DNA from: JALZHR01 sp036388475
GTDB lineage: Bacteria > Acidobacteriota > Blastocatellia > Pyrinomonadales > Pyrinomonadaceae
NCBI GenBank assembly: GCA_036388475.1
Contig: DASVRT010000094.1
Location: forward strand, 35,529-99,528
DNA: 64,000 nt
Direction of reading: 5' to 3'
Made by a program: the position numbers and the translations under genes. Below are positions 32,116 to 40,711 of the stretch, piece by piece. Numbering within the stretch: the first letter of the stretch is position 1; the number at the start of each line of letters is the position of its first letter. The notes below the pieces were generated by a model. That model saw only the letters and a program-made list of their open reading frames with translations. It was not told where the DNA came from and searched no databases.

Positions 32116-33786
32116 ATGAGAAAATTTTTAGCCTTTGTTTTAACTTTATTCGTTCTGGCAAGCGTTCCGTTCGAATCGGCGGTCGCGCAGAACAGAGCCA
32201 AAACCAACAAAATAGGTTCGGGCGCAACCGTCACGGCGGCGAGATTCGGCAACACGGACGGCATTACGGCGCAGCAGATGAGAAATTATCTTGAGTTTAT
32301 CGCCTCCGATGAGCTGGAAGGACGCGACACGCCTTCGCGCGGGCTGGACATCGCGGCAATGTATATCGCCGACCATTTAAAAAGCTGGGGCATCAAGCCG
32401 GCGGGCGACAACGGCACTTATTTCCAGAAATTTCCGCTCAAGCGCCATAAGCTTGACGCGCAGAATACAAATTTGAGCCTGAACAATCAATCTTTCACCT
32501 ACGGCGAAGATTTTCTGTCGAGTCTGACGAATGCAAACGTTACCGCCAGCAATCTCGTTTATGCCGGACACGGCTGGGTTATCAAATCGAAAAACATCAA
32601 CGCCTATCAGGGCATCGACGTGAAAGACAAAATCGTCGTGGTCGTCGGCGGCTTTCCGAAAGGCGTAACTTTTAACGACATTCAGCAGGGCAAACCGGGC
32701 GAAGATTGGCTCTCGCCGGCTATGTATGCCGGCGCGAACGGCGCGCGCGCCATCATTTCCTTCGCCACTTTCGGCACAATGGCGAATATGAAAGGCGCGC
32801 GCTGGAATGCAACCGAAAAAGGCGAACTTGAATTCAAAGCGCCGCAGATTCAGCTGAAAGTTCCGACCATTACCGCCACGCCGCGTCTTATCAACGCGAT
32901 TTTTCAGGGCGAAAAAGCCAGCGGCGCGAATGTTTTCACGAAAGCGGTAACGCAGGATTTCGTCGAGCCTTTCGATTTGAATCCGAACAAGAAAATCAGC
33001 CTGAACGTCGCCGTCAAAACCGAAATGACGCATTCGCAAAACGTCGTCGGGATTCTGGAAGGCTCCGACCCGGTTTTGAAAAACGAATACGTCGCCATCG
33101 GCGCGCATTACGACCACGTCGGGATGAATCCGAACGCGGCGGGCGAAGATAAAATCTGGAACGGCGCGGACGACGACGGTTCGGGCACGGTCGCGGTGCT
33201 GGCGATGGCGGAAGCGTTTACGAAAGGCGCTCAGCGTCCGAAACGCTCGATTCTTTTCATCTGGCACGCGGGCGAAGAAAAAGGCTTGTGGGGCAGCGAG
33301 TATTACGCCGACAATCCGACCGTGCCGATTAATTCCATTATCACGCAGCTTAATATCGATATGATTGGACGCGCGCAGAAATTGAATGAAGAAGTCAAAC
33401 CGCGCAACAAAGAGCTGACCAAACAGGGCGAAGTTTATTTAATCGGCTCGAAAATGATGAGCACCGAGCTGGGCGAGCTGAGCGAGGCAACCAATAACGC
33501 GTTTTTAAAAATGAATTTTAATTATCGCTACGACGACCCGAAAGACCCGCAGCAGTTTTTCTATCGCTCCGACCATTACAATTACGCGAAAAAAGGCATT
33601 CCCATCATTTTCTATATGGACGGCGACCACGAGGATTATCACCAGCCGTCGGATTCGGTCGAGAAAATAGATTTCGAGCAGATGGAAAAAATCGCGCGCA
33701 CGATTTTTGCGACCGGCTGGGAACTGTCGAATCGCGCGGCGCGCCCGAGAGTCGATAAACCGCTGTCGGCGCAAACGGGAAATTAG
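32116..33786 (+). CDS. Exported M28-family zinc peptidase
   Basis: From MRKFLAFVLTLFVLAS (32116), behind GAGGAAAATA, the product has 556 residues with a signal peptide ending near VAQ. A PA domain is inserted in the N-terminal half (about 130-250). The M28 catalytic domain has the zinc ligands AIGAHYDHVGM, NGADDDGSGT, LFIWHAGEEKGLWGSEYY with the catalytic Glu pair, QLNIDMIGR and YHQPSDSVEKID. Family members are aminopeptidases or glutaminyl cyclase-like enzymes acting on peptides in the periplasm. Gene order gives no operon partner. Confidence 0.92.
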   Translation: MRKFLAFVLTLFVLASVPFESAVAQNRAKTNKIGSGATVTAARFGNTDGITAQQMRNYLEFIASDELEGRDTPSRGLDIAAMYIADHLKSWGIKPAGDNGTYFQKFPLKRHKLDAQNTNLSLNNQSFTYGEDFLSSLTNANVTASNLVYAGHGWVIKSKNINAYQGIDVKDKIVVVVGGFPKGVTFNDIQQGKPGEDWLSPAMYAGANGARAIISFATFGTMANMKGARWNATEKGELEFKAPQIQLKVPTITATPRLINAIFQGEKASGANVFTKAVTQDFVEPFDLNPNKKISLNVAVKTEMTHSQNVVGILEGSDPVLKNEYVAIGAHYDHVGMNPNAAGEDKIWNGADDDGSGTVAVLAMAEAFTKGAQRPKRSILFIWHAGEEKGLWGSEYYADNPTVPINSIITQLNIDMIGRAQKLNEEVKPRNKELTKQGEVYLIGSKMMSTELGELSEATNNAFLKMNFNYRYDDPKDPQQFFYRSDHYNYAKKGIPIIFYMDGDHEDYHQPSDSVEKIDFEQMEKIARTIFATGWELSNRAARPRVDKPLSAQTGN

Positions 33787-33960
33787 CCGCAAATAATGAG
33801 ACGGAAGGCGCGCCCCGGGCAAGGGCGCAAACGATTTTAAGTTGCGATGCAAACGGTTTAAGAAGATGGAACGCCGATTTTTTAGGGTTGCCTGAGATAA
33901 ATCAGGATTTCGATTCCGCTTTATCTTCCGACGAAACCGGTTTCCTGTTCTTAAAAAAGA

Positions 33961-34034
33961 AACCACGGATTGAGACAAATAAATACAGATAATTTACTCC
34001 TCTATCTGCAATAATACGTATTCATTCCGTGGTT
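33961..34034. repeat. Palindromic element, ccacgga type
   Basis: Arms AACCACGGA (33961-33969) and TCCGTGGTT (34026-34034) enclose a simple A/T-rich interior, 17 bases upstream of the next start. Together with the elements at 221 and 30607 this defines one family with slightly different arms. Confidence 0.65.
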
Positions 34035-34050
34035 TCACATTTTTCCGATT

Positions 34051-34611
34051 ATGAATAATTTAAGCAAATTGTTTCTGATTGCAGCGGTTGTTTTATCCGT
34101 CGCCGCGGCTTCGGTTTTCGCGCAAGATACGCCGGCGAAGAAAGCTTTGGAAATTCCCGTCGTCGAGCCGCGCGCCGCAGACGTCGGCTCGATTGACGGC
34201 ATCGTCAAGGCGTTTTACGAAGTGATTTCCGGCGGCGTCGGCGTGCCGCGCCAGTGGTCGCGCGATAAAACTTTGTATATCGCGGACGTTCGCTTTGTCG
34301 GGATGAGCGAGCGCGGCGGCAAAATCCTTGCCGAGGTGATGAATCACCGGCAGTATGTCGAAGGCTCGAACGATTTTTTTGTCAAAGCGGGCTTTGTCGA
34401 AAAAGAAATTCACCGCGTCGTCAAAAAATTCGGCAATATGGCGCAGGTTTTCAGCGCGTATGAATTTTCGACTTCCGGCAAGCAGAAAATGAGCGGGCGC
34501 GGGCTGAACAGCATCGAGCTGTTTTTCGACGGCAAACGCTGGTGGATTTCGGCGGTCACGTGGGAAGAAGAACGCCCGAATAATCCGCTTCCGAAAGAGT
34601 TTTTACCTTAA
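34051..34611 (+). CDS. Exported protein of unknown function, possibly NTF2-like
   Basis: The 186-aa protein has a clear signal peptide (FLIAAVVLSVAAASVFAQ-D). The mature part begins with a helix (IDGIVKAFYEVISGG) and then strands TLYIADVRFVGMS, KILAEVMNHRQYVEG, AQVFSAYEFSTSG, NSIELFFDGKRWWISAVTWE, an NTF2/SnoaL-like arrangement. No catalytic residues are obvious. It lies 39 bases upstream of another small exported NTF2-like gene, so the two probably share a message. Role unknown. Confidence 0.7.
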   Translation: MNNLSKLFLIAAVVLSVAAASVFAQDTPAKKALEIPVVEPRAADVGSIDGIVKAFYEVISGGVGVPRQWSRDKTLYIADVRFVGMSERGGKILAEVMNHRQYVEGSNDFFVKAGFVEKEIHRVVKKFGNMAQVFSAYEFSTSGKQKMSGRGLNSIELFFDGKRWWISAVTWEEERPNNPLPKEFLP

Positions 34612-34650
34612 AAGAAACCGAAAAAATATTAAATAAGGATGAATTACAAA

Positions 34651-35160
34651 ATGAAAAAACCAGCACTTATCTTTTCAATTATCGCCGTTTTCTCCATTTC
34701 GGCTTTCGCGCAGAAAGCCGACGATTCAAAAGACGCTTTAGCGGTCGTCAACAAAATGTTCGCGGAAATGGCGGCGCACAATCCGGCGGGAATTGTCGCG
34801 CTTTATACGCCCGAGGCTCAACTGGCGGCGGCAATTAAAAACAAGGAAGGAAAATCCGTCATCAGAAGTTTTGCCGTCGAAGCGTTTTCCAAAAATTTCG
34901 CGGAAAAGAAAAACGAGTTGAAGGAAGAGATGTATGCGCCGGAAACAAAAATCTACGGCGATTTGGCGCTCGTCTGGGGCAGATACGTTTTCTTTGTCGA
35001 CGGCAAAATCTCGCATTGCGGCGTCAACGCGTTTCACCTGGTGCGCACCGAAACGGGCTGGAAAATCGCCAACGCTTCGACGACGATTGAACCGCAGGGC
35101 TGCACCGAACAGGAAAAAGCGATAAAAGTCGCCGCGCCGTCAACGACGACCAAACAGTAA
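34651..35160 (+). CDS. Exported NTF2-like (DUF4440-type) protein
   Basis: The 169-aa product begins at MKKPALIFSIIAVF (34651); an ATG 12 bases upstream is an alternative. A signal peptide ends near AFAQ. The rest is a cone-shaped NTF2/DUF4440 domain: VNKMFAEMAAHNPAGIVALYTPEAQL, TKIYGDLALVWGRYVFFVDGKI, SHCGVNAFHLVRTETGWKIA. The C-terminal domain of the amidohydrolase at 35613 is clearly related (shared SHCGVN-FHLV-TE-GW core), so one likely arose from the other by duplication and fusion. Function unknown. Confidence 0.8.
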   Translation: MKKPALIFSIIAVFSISAFAQKADDSKDALAVVNKMFAEMAAHNPAGIVALYTPEAQLAAAIKNKEGKSVIRSFAVEAFSKNFAEKKNELKEEMYAPETKIYGDLALVWGRYVFFVDGKISHCGVNAFHLVRTETGWKIANASTTIEPQGCTEQEKAIKVAAPSTTTKQ

Positions 35161-35229
35161 TTGCTTTCAAACAAGCGCGGGCGGCTCGGAGATTTGGGAT
35201 GATAAAGCACACGATAAATCTGAAAAATT

Positions 35230-35544
35230 ATGAAGCCGGACAGCAAGCGAAAATGGATTCAAAAGTGCGACATTGACGATAAAAATCTGCCGATTCCGAC
35301 GCGGATAGTTTCCAACGAGGAATTTGCGCCGCCCGCGCAAACCGTCGAGCAAAAACAGGTCGAGCATCGACTGATTGAAATCGCCTCGCATACTTCAAAG
35401 CGTCTCGGCATCAGCCGTCGCCGGTTTCTCGCCACATCGGGCGGAATGGCGGCGGCTTTTCCGGGCTGCCGGAGCGCAGCCGTCCAATACGCAGTACGGC
35501 TGGATTTTCGGGTGAGTTTTGAGTTTTTAAGTTTTGAATTTTGA
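35230..35544 (+). pseudogene. Truncated twin-arginine precursor (amidohydrolase-like N terminus)
   Basis: The frame starts well (MKPDSKRKWIQKCDIDDKN) and contains a twin-arginine signal GISRRRFLATSGGMAAAF, like the N terminus of a large Tat-exported family I associate with amidohydrolases. After MAAAF (about residue 77) the sequence turns into low-complexity residues ending in FRVSFEFLSFEF, encoded by a gttttgaa-type simple repeat. The mature protein is therefore missing. The most likely cause is deletion or insertion at the repeat element that follows, leaving a 5' remnant. Confidence 0.65.
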
Positions 35545-35590
35545 GCTTTTTATTAAACGAAGCATTCAAAACTCAAAATTCGAAATTCAT
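35514..35590. repeat. Palindromic gttttgaa-type element at a truncation point
   Basis: gagttttgagtttttaag-type repeats (35514-35545) are mirrored by attcaaaactcaaaattcg (35564-35588). The element overlaps the broken end of the Tat precursor and precedes the amidohydrolase ribosome site. Confidence 0.6.
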
Positions 35591-35612
35591 AATTTCTTTT
35601 GTGAGGTCAGTG

Positions 35613-37418
35613 ATGAAAAATCTATTATTTGTTTTTATTCTGGTTTTATTCGGTTTCATAGCAATTCAGGCGCAATCAATCGCTTTTACAAACGTAAACG
35701 TTATTCCGATGGACAAAGAGCGCGTTTTGAAGAATCGAACGGTGCTTGTCCGCGACGGCTTAATTGCGGAAATCGGCAAAAACGTAAAAATCCCGAAAGA
35801 CGCGGAAATTGTTGATGCGAAAGGGAAATATCTGATTCCCGGTCTGGTCGATATGCACACGCATCTGCTTTCGGACGGCGAAGATTATCCCGATTCGATT
35901 GCCGAAGACGAGCTGCGCGTGATGGTCGCCAACGGCGTGACGACGATTCGTTTTATGATTGGCACGCCGGAGCAGTTGATTTTAAGAGCAAAATCGGCGC
36001 AGGGCGAAATCATCGCGCCGACGATTTACTCGGCAAGCCCGCACCTGACGGGACGCGAGCAGGGAAATAATTTCGTCGTCAATACGGAAGAAGAAGCGCG
36101 CGAGGCGGTAAGACGCTCGAAACAAGCCGGTTACGATTTTATAAAAATCACGACTTTTATCAAGGCGGAAGTTTACGAAGCCGCCGTTGACGAAGCCGCC
36201 AAACAAAATATCCGCGTCGTCGGGCACGCCGACGCCCGCTTTGTCGGCGTTCAGCGAGCTTTCAAAGCCAAACAGCAAATCGAACATCTCGACGGTTATC
36301 TCGAAGCCGTTTTAGCTGACAACGCGCCGAATAAAAATTCGATTTCCGACCTTTACATCTACGACCCGAAAAACTGGGAAAGCCTCGATTACGTTGACGA
36401 GAAAAAGATTGCCGAAGTTGCCAAACAGACGGTCGCTTCGAATCCGTTTGTTGACCCGACGCAGCATTTTATGAAAAACACTTTCGGTCTGCCGCGCAGC
36501 GAGGAATCAATCCGCGCGCAGCCGGATTTTCGTTTTTACCCGAAAAAAGTTCAGGACGGTTTTTTGAATTTTTACAAGCGCAGCCGGTTCATTAATCAGG
36601 TTTCGTATGAAAAACGCGCCCGCTGGGTCGAAATCAGAAACAAAATCATCAAAGCGATTTACGACGCGGGCGGGCGGCTGATGACCGGCTCGGACACGCC
36701 CGAATTTTTGTGGCTTTACGGTTTTACGATGCACCGCGAGATGAAGGCTTTGCACGACGCCGGTTTGTCGAATTACGCCGTTCTGGAAGCGGCGACAAAA
36801 AATCCGTCGATGTTTTTCGGCACGATTGAAAAAATCGGAACGATTGAAAAAGGAAAGAAAGCCGATTTGGTTTTGCTCGACGCGAATCCTCTGGAAAATA
36901 TTTCAAACACGGAAAAACGCTCCGGCGTGATGCTGAAAGGAAAATATTACACGCAGGACGAAATGAACAAATGGCTCGACGAAATTGCGCCGCGAATCGC
37001 AAATTCCTTTATCGAAAAACCGACGCCGCAGCAGGAAGCGGCAGCCGTCGCCGATAAGCTTTTTGAAGCGATGCGCGCGAAAAACGCGGACGGCATTCGC
37101 GCTTTGTTCACGGCGGAAGGTCAGCTGGTCGCCGTCGATAAACCGCGAAGCGGCGAGGGAGTTTCGAAGACGCGCGTTTTTACCGCCGCCGCTTTCGCCA
37201 AAATGATTGCCGAAGCGAAAGGCGAATTCATCGAAAAAATGCCGGAAAAAGAAGTGAAAATCAACGGCGATTTCGCGCTCGTCACCGGACGCTACACTTT
37301 TCACGTCGGCGATAAATTTTCGCATTGCGGCGTCAATTCCTTTCATCTGGTCAAAACCGAAAGCGGCTGGCGCATTGCCAACGCCGCTTCGACGCTGGAA
37401 TTTACCTGCGGGCAATAG
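35613..37418 (+). CDS. Exported amidohydrolase fused to a C-terminal NTF2-like domain
   Basis: From MKNLLFVFILVLFGF (35613), after GAGGTCAG, the protein has 601 residues and a signal peptide. The amidohydrolase barrel shows DMHTHLLSDGED (metal His pair), a possible carboxylated Lys in FIKITTF, VVGHADAR, IEHLDGY and MTGSDTPEF as the metal-binding Asp. The last 125 residues (LFEAMRAKNADGIRALFTAE to FTCGQ) are an NTF2-like domain homologous to the separate protein at 34651. The substrate may be a dipeptide or cyclic amide. Such a fusion suggests that the two-gene group upstream acts with this enzyme in the periplasm. Confidence 0.9.
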   Translation: MKNLLFVFILVLFGFIAIQAQSIAFTNVNVIPMDKERVLKNRTVLVRDGLIAEIGKNVKIPKDAEIVDAKGKYLIPGLVDMHTHLLSDGEDYPDSIAEDELRVMVANGVTTIRFMIGTPEQLILRAKSAQGEIIAPTIYSASPHLTGREQGNNFVVNTEEEAREAVRRSKQAGYDFIKITTFIKAEVYEAAVDEAAKQNIRVVGHADARFVGVQRAFKAKQQIEHLDGYLEAVLADNAPNKNSISDLYIYDPKNWESLDYVDEKKIAEVAKQTVASNPFVDPTQHFMKNTFGLPRSEESIRAQPDFRFYPKKVQDGFLNFYKRSRFINQVSYEKRARWVEIRNKIIKAIYDAGGRLMTGSDTPEFLWLYGFTMHREMKALHDAGLSNYAVLEAATKNPSMFFGTIEKIGTIEKGKKADLVLLDANPLENISNTEKRSGVMLKGKYYTQDEMNKWLDEIAPRIANSFIEKPTPQQEAAAVADKLFEAMRAKNADGIRALFTAEGQLVAVDKPRSGEGVSKTRVFTAAAFAKMIAEAKGEFIEKMPEKEVKINGDFALVTGRYTFHVGDKFSHCGVNSFHLVKTESGWRIANAASTLEFTCGQ

Positions 37419-37435
37419 ATTTCGGAAAGGGTTTT

Positions 37436-38773
37436 ATGAAATCAAAACGCGCAGAAAATTCCGGTTCTAATCGAGGCGGCTGGAAATATTTTTCGCTCGC
37501 CGCCTGTTTTATTTTTCTCTCGCTTTTTCCGGCAAATCTTCCGGCGCAGGAAACGGACGTTTTGGCTCGCGCGCGGCAATTTGAAAAACAGGCGGGCGAA
37601 GCTTACGAGGCGAAAGATTTCGCCTCGTATCTCGCCAACGCCGGACAAGCCGCCGAGCTGCGCCCGAATCATCCGCGGCTGCTCTACAATCTGGCGCGTG
37701 CCTATGCGCTCGGCGGCAATCGTCGGGAAGCCGTCCGCCTGCTGGAACGGCTGGCGAAAATGGGAATGTCGACGCGGCTCGCCAACGACGTCGAGCTGGA
37801 AAAACAACTTCCGGCGAGCGATTTTCAAAACCTGAAAACTCTTTTCGAGCGTAATCGCCAGCCTTTAAACGTTAGTTCCAGAGCATTTACTTTACCGGAG
37901 AAAGATTTGCTCACGGAAGGCGTGGCATATGATTCGATTTCAAAACGCTTTTTCGTCGGCAGCGTTCGTCAAAGAAAAATTTTAGCTATTGCGACGGACG
38001 GGAAAACGAGCGAGTTTTCGTCGCCGCAGGACAATTTGTGGAGCGTTCTCGGGATGAAAACGGACGAAAAGCGTCGTTTGCTGTGGGTTTGCACCACGGC
38101 TTTTCCGCAGATGCTTGGCTTTAAGAAAGCTGACGAAGGCGTTTCGGCAATTTTCAAATACGATTTAAACAGCGGGCGGCTTTTGAAAAAATACGTTTTA
38201 TCGAGCGCGTCCGGCAAACACGGGCTGGGCGATTTGGTCGTCGCTCGAAACGGCGAAGTTTTCGCGACCGACAGCGTTTCGCCGGCGATTTATCGCATCA
38301 ATCCGAAATCGGACGAAATCGAGCCTTTTCTGCTCGATAAATCTTTCGCGTCCTTGCAGGGATTGACTTTCGCTCCGGACGAAAAACATCTTTTCGTCGC
38401 CGATTATTCGCTCGGCATTTTCAGCGTGGAAATGGCGACGAAGAAAATCGCCTGGCTCGCGCCGGCAAGTGAAGTCGTCGCGCTCGGCATCGACGGGCTT
38501 TATTTTCATCGAGGAAAATTAATCGGCGTTCAGAACGGCACAAACCCGCAGCGAATCGTGCGTTTTTCGCTGAGCCGAGACAATCTGCGCCTGAGCCAAG
38601 CCGAAACGCTGGAAGCCAATCACGCCGATTTTAACGAGCCGACGCTCGGCGTTATCGCGGGCGGCGATTTTTATTTTATCGCCAACAGTCAATGGGAAAT
38701 GGTTGACGAAAAAGGCGAAACCGGCGCGCCGGAAAAGTGGCGCGAGCCGGTCGTTCTGCGCCTGCGTTTATGA
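37436..38773 (+). CDS. Exported TPR-propeller protein
   Basis: From MKSKRAENSGSNRGGW (37436), after GGAAAGGG and only 17 bases past the amidohydrolase stop, the product has 445 residues. A signal peptide spans about 16-40. Residues 45-125 form TPR-like helices (AGEAYEAKDFASYLANAGQ, YNLARAYALGGNRREAVRLL). The remainder is a SMP-30/NHL-type propeller (GVAYDSISKRFFVGSVRQ, GLGDLVVARNGEVFATDSV, GLTFAPDEKHLFVADYS). A lactonase-like metal site is not certain. The close spacing makes it part of the amidohydrolase operon. Confidence 0.8.
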   Translation: MKSKRAENSGSNRGGWKYFSLAACFIFLSLFPANLPAQETDVLARARQFEKQAGEAYEAKDFASYLANAGQAAELRPNHPRLLYNLARAYALGGNRREAVRLLERLAKMGMSTRLANDVELEKQLPASDFQNLKTLFERNRQPLNVSSRAFTLPEKDLLTEGVAYDSISKRFFVGSVRQRKILAIATDGKTSEFSSPQDNLWSVLGMKTDEKRRLLWVCTTAFPQMLGFKKADEGVSAIFKYDLNSGRLLKKYVLSSASGKHGLGDLVVARNGEVFATDSVSPAIYRINPKSDEIEPFLLDKSFASLQGLTFAPDEKHLFVADYSLGIFSVEMATKKIAWLAPASEVVALGIDGLYFHRGKLIGVQNGTNPQRIVRFSLSRDNLRLSQAETLEANHADFNEPTLGVIAGGDFYFIANSQWEMVDEKGETGAPEKWREPVVLRLRL

Positions 38774-38840
38774 GATTTAATTTTTCGGGCGCGCCTCGAA
38801 AAACTTCGCATTTTATTTTAAAATCGGAGGTTTTGTAAAT

Positions 38841-40040
38841 ATGTTTCGAAATAAAATCGTCTTTATATTAATTTTCGTCTGGCTGTCGGCAGGTTCTTCG
38901 ACGTTTGCGCAAACGACAAACGACACAAACGCCTTACGCCAAAAACTCCAGGCAAAACTTGACGAATGGCACAAAAACGCCAAGTTCGCGGGCGCGACCG
39001 CCGGCGCGGCATTAGCGGACGGAACTTCGTTCGGCTTGGCGACGGGCTTTTCCGATTTGCAGTCGAAAACGCCGATGAAGCCGTCTGATTTGATGCTCGC
39101 CGGAAGCGTCGGCAAAACTTATGCGGCGGCGGTCGCTTTGCAGCTTGTCAGCGAAGGGAAAATCAATCTCGACGAAAAAGTAGAAAAATATCTCGGCAGT
39201 GAAAAATGGTTTGCGCGTCTGCCGAATGCAAAGAATATTACCGTTCGCCAGTTGATGAATCACACGAGCGGCTTGGTTCGATACGAATTTAAAGACCGAT
39301 TTACCAAAGATTTGACCGCCAATCCCGATAAAGTCTGGCGACCGGAAGAGCTTTTGTCATATCTTTTCGACGAGAAAGCCGCGTTTGAAGCCGGAAAAGG
39401 CTGGGATTATTCCGACACGAATTATATCGTGCTCGGAATGATTATCGAAAAAGTGACGGGCAAGAAATATTATGACGAAGCGCGAAACCGAATTCTAAAA
39501 CCTTTGAATTTTAAAAACACGTTTCCGCAGGACAGCCGCACGATTAAAAATTTAGTTCAGGGCTACGCGGGCGAAAACAATCCTTTCGGCGGAACGGACG
39601 CTATGATTCAGAACGGAAAATTCGCCATCAATCCGCAGTTTGAATGGACGGGCGGCGGAATGGTTTCCAACAGCGTCGATTTGGCGCGCTGGGCGAAAAC
39701 GATGTATGAAGGCAAGGCTTTCGACGCCAGACTTTTGCCGCAGATGCTCGAAGGCGTTTCCGCGCCGATGCTCGGTCGCGAAACAAAATACGGATTAGGC
39801 GTGCTGATTCGCCCGACGCGCGCGGGCTTAAGCTACGGGCACAGCGGATTTTTCCCCGGTTATATGACGGACGTGATGTATTTTCCCGAACACAAAATCG
39901 CCGTCGCCGTCCAGGTCAATTCGAGCGTTCCGCAAAATCTCGGAAAACCTCCGGGCAGAGTGCTGGTCGAAATGTATGAAGCAATAACCGGAAAAGAAGC
40001 GCCGGCTGCTCGGACAACAACTCCGAAAGAGAAAAAGTGA
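38841..40040 (+). CDS. Exported serine hydrolase (class C beta-lactamase/PBP family)
   Basis: The 399-aa protein has a signal peptide (cleavage near TFAQ-T). The S-x-x-K nucleophile is SVGK in MLAGSVGKTYAAAVAL (about residue 90), the Y-x-N-type motif is YSDTNY (about 188), and HSG in SYGHSGFFPG replaces K-T-G. These are the three motifs of the PF00144 family, which includes carboxypeptidases, esterases and class C lactamases. Substrate and beta-lactam hydrolysis cannot be decided. A palindrome separates it from dps, which it faces convergently. Confidence 0.9.
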   Translation: MFRNKIVFILIFVWLSAGSSTFAQTTNDTNALRQKLQAKLDEWHKNAKFAGATAGAALADGTSFGLATGFSDLQSKTPMKPSDLMLAGSVGKTYAAAVALQLVSEGKINLDEKVEKYLGSEKWFARLPNAKNITVRQLMNHTSGLVRYEFKDRFTKDLTANPDKVWRPEELLSYLFDEKAAFEAGKGWDYSDTNYIVLGMIIEKVTGKKYYDEARNRILKPLNFKNTFPQDSRTIKNLVQGYAGENNPFGGTDAMIQNGKFAINPQFEWTGGGMVSNSVDLARWAKTMYEGKAFDARLLPQMLEGVSAPMLGRETKYGLGVLIRPTRAGLSYGHSGFFPGYMTDVMYFPEHKIAVAVQVNSSVPQNLGKPPGRVLVEMYEAITGKEAPAARTTTPKEKK

Positions 40041-40110
40041 AAGAGTGAAAAACAAGCGGAATTTTATCAAGCAGCTTTCTCACTCTCTCGCCTTTTTTAT
40101 TCTTTCACTT
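40028..40110. repeat. Palindromic gtgaaa-type element between convergent genes
   Basis: Motif agaaaaagtgaaagagtg (40028-40047) is mirrored by cactctctcg and ctttcactttttt (40082-40108). The left arm includes the last four codons of the serine hydrolase (EKEKK tail). Confidence 0.6.
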
Positions 40111-40112
40111 TT

Positions 40113-40595
40113 TTAAGCCTGAATGTGCGCTTCGACAAACCACAGAAGTTTATCTATCTCGCGCGAAACCTCCGTAAAAAGGTCTGCCGTGTCGGCGTCG
40201 CCCAAATCGTTGGTTTCGTCTATGTTGCGGCGGACGACGTTGCCGAAATCCGCCAGCGCGGTCGAAAGCGCATCGACGTGCGCCGTGCCGTCCGTAATTT
40301 CCAGCGGATATTCGCTCAAAGACGAATTCTGCGCGGCGACGCGAACCGTTCCGAGCGCCGTTCCGCCGAGCGCCGTCGCTCTTTCCGCAATCAAATCCAT
40401 ATGCGCCTCGACCGCCGTCGCGACCTGGTCGAAAAGCTCGTGCAGTTGAAAGAAATGAATTCCTTTCACGTTCCAGTGCGCCTGTTTCGCCTGCGATTTC
40501 AAATCGCTCGCGTCGGCAAGGCGCGCGTTTAAAATGTCGATAACTTTTTCGCGGGTTTCCTGCGATAACCCGTTTTTCGTTCTATGTAATTCCAT
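40113..40595 (-). CDS. dps: Dps-type DNA-binding ferritin
   Basis: The 160-aa protein is a Dps. The ferroxidase ligands lie in KQAHWNVKGIHFFQLHELFDQV and AHMDLIAERATALGG, the family signature. LGDADTADLFTEVSREIDKLLWFVEAH is the last helix. Dps forms 12-subunit shells that oxidise and store iron with hydrogen peroxide and protect DNA; a short basic N terminus (HRTKNGLSQETR) could bind DNA. The gene has a strong GGAGG site and an excellent promoter overlapped by a Fur/PerR-like palindrome (40608-40622), so peroxide-responsive control is likely. Confidence 0.95.
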   Translation of the reverse strand: MELHRTKNGLSQETREKVIDILNARLADASDLKSQAKQAHWNVKGIHFFQLHELFDQVATAVEAHMDLIAERATALGGTALGTVRVAAQNSSLSEYPLEITDGTAHVDALSTALADFGNVVRRNIDETNDLGDADTADLFTEVSREIDKLLWFVEAHIQA

Positions 40596-40607
40596 AATTC
40601 CTCCGAT

Positions 40608-40644
40608 TTAGAATTATTCTAATTCTAATATAATTGAATGTCAA
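40608..40644 (-). promoter_or_regulatory. dps promoter with PerR/Fur-type 7-1-7 operator
   Basis: On the minus strand TTGACA (complement of 40639-40644) and TAGAAT (complement of 40616-40621) are spaced 17 bases. The -10 lies inside a perfect palindrome TTAGAAT-T-ATTCTAA (40608-40622), which differs from the PerR consensus TTATAATNATTATAA at only two symmetric positions. Repressor binding there would block RNA polymerase. Confidence 0.75.
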
Positions 40645-40711
40645 ACCGCCGGATAAAGTTTCCAACCTTTTGCTAAATATAAGCATATATCTATGTTTAT
40701 AGATTTTTATT

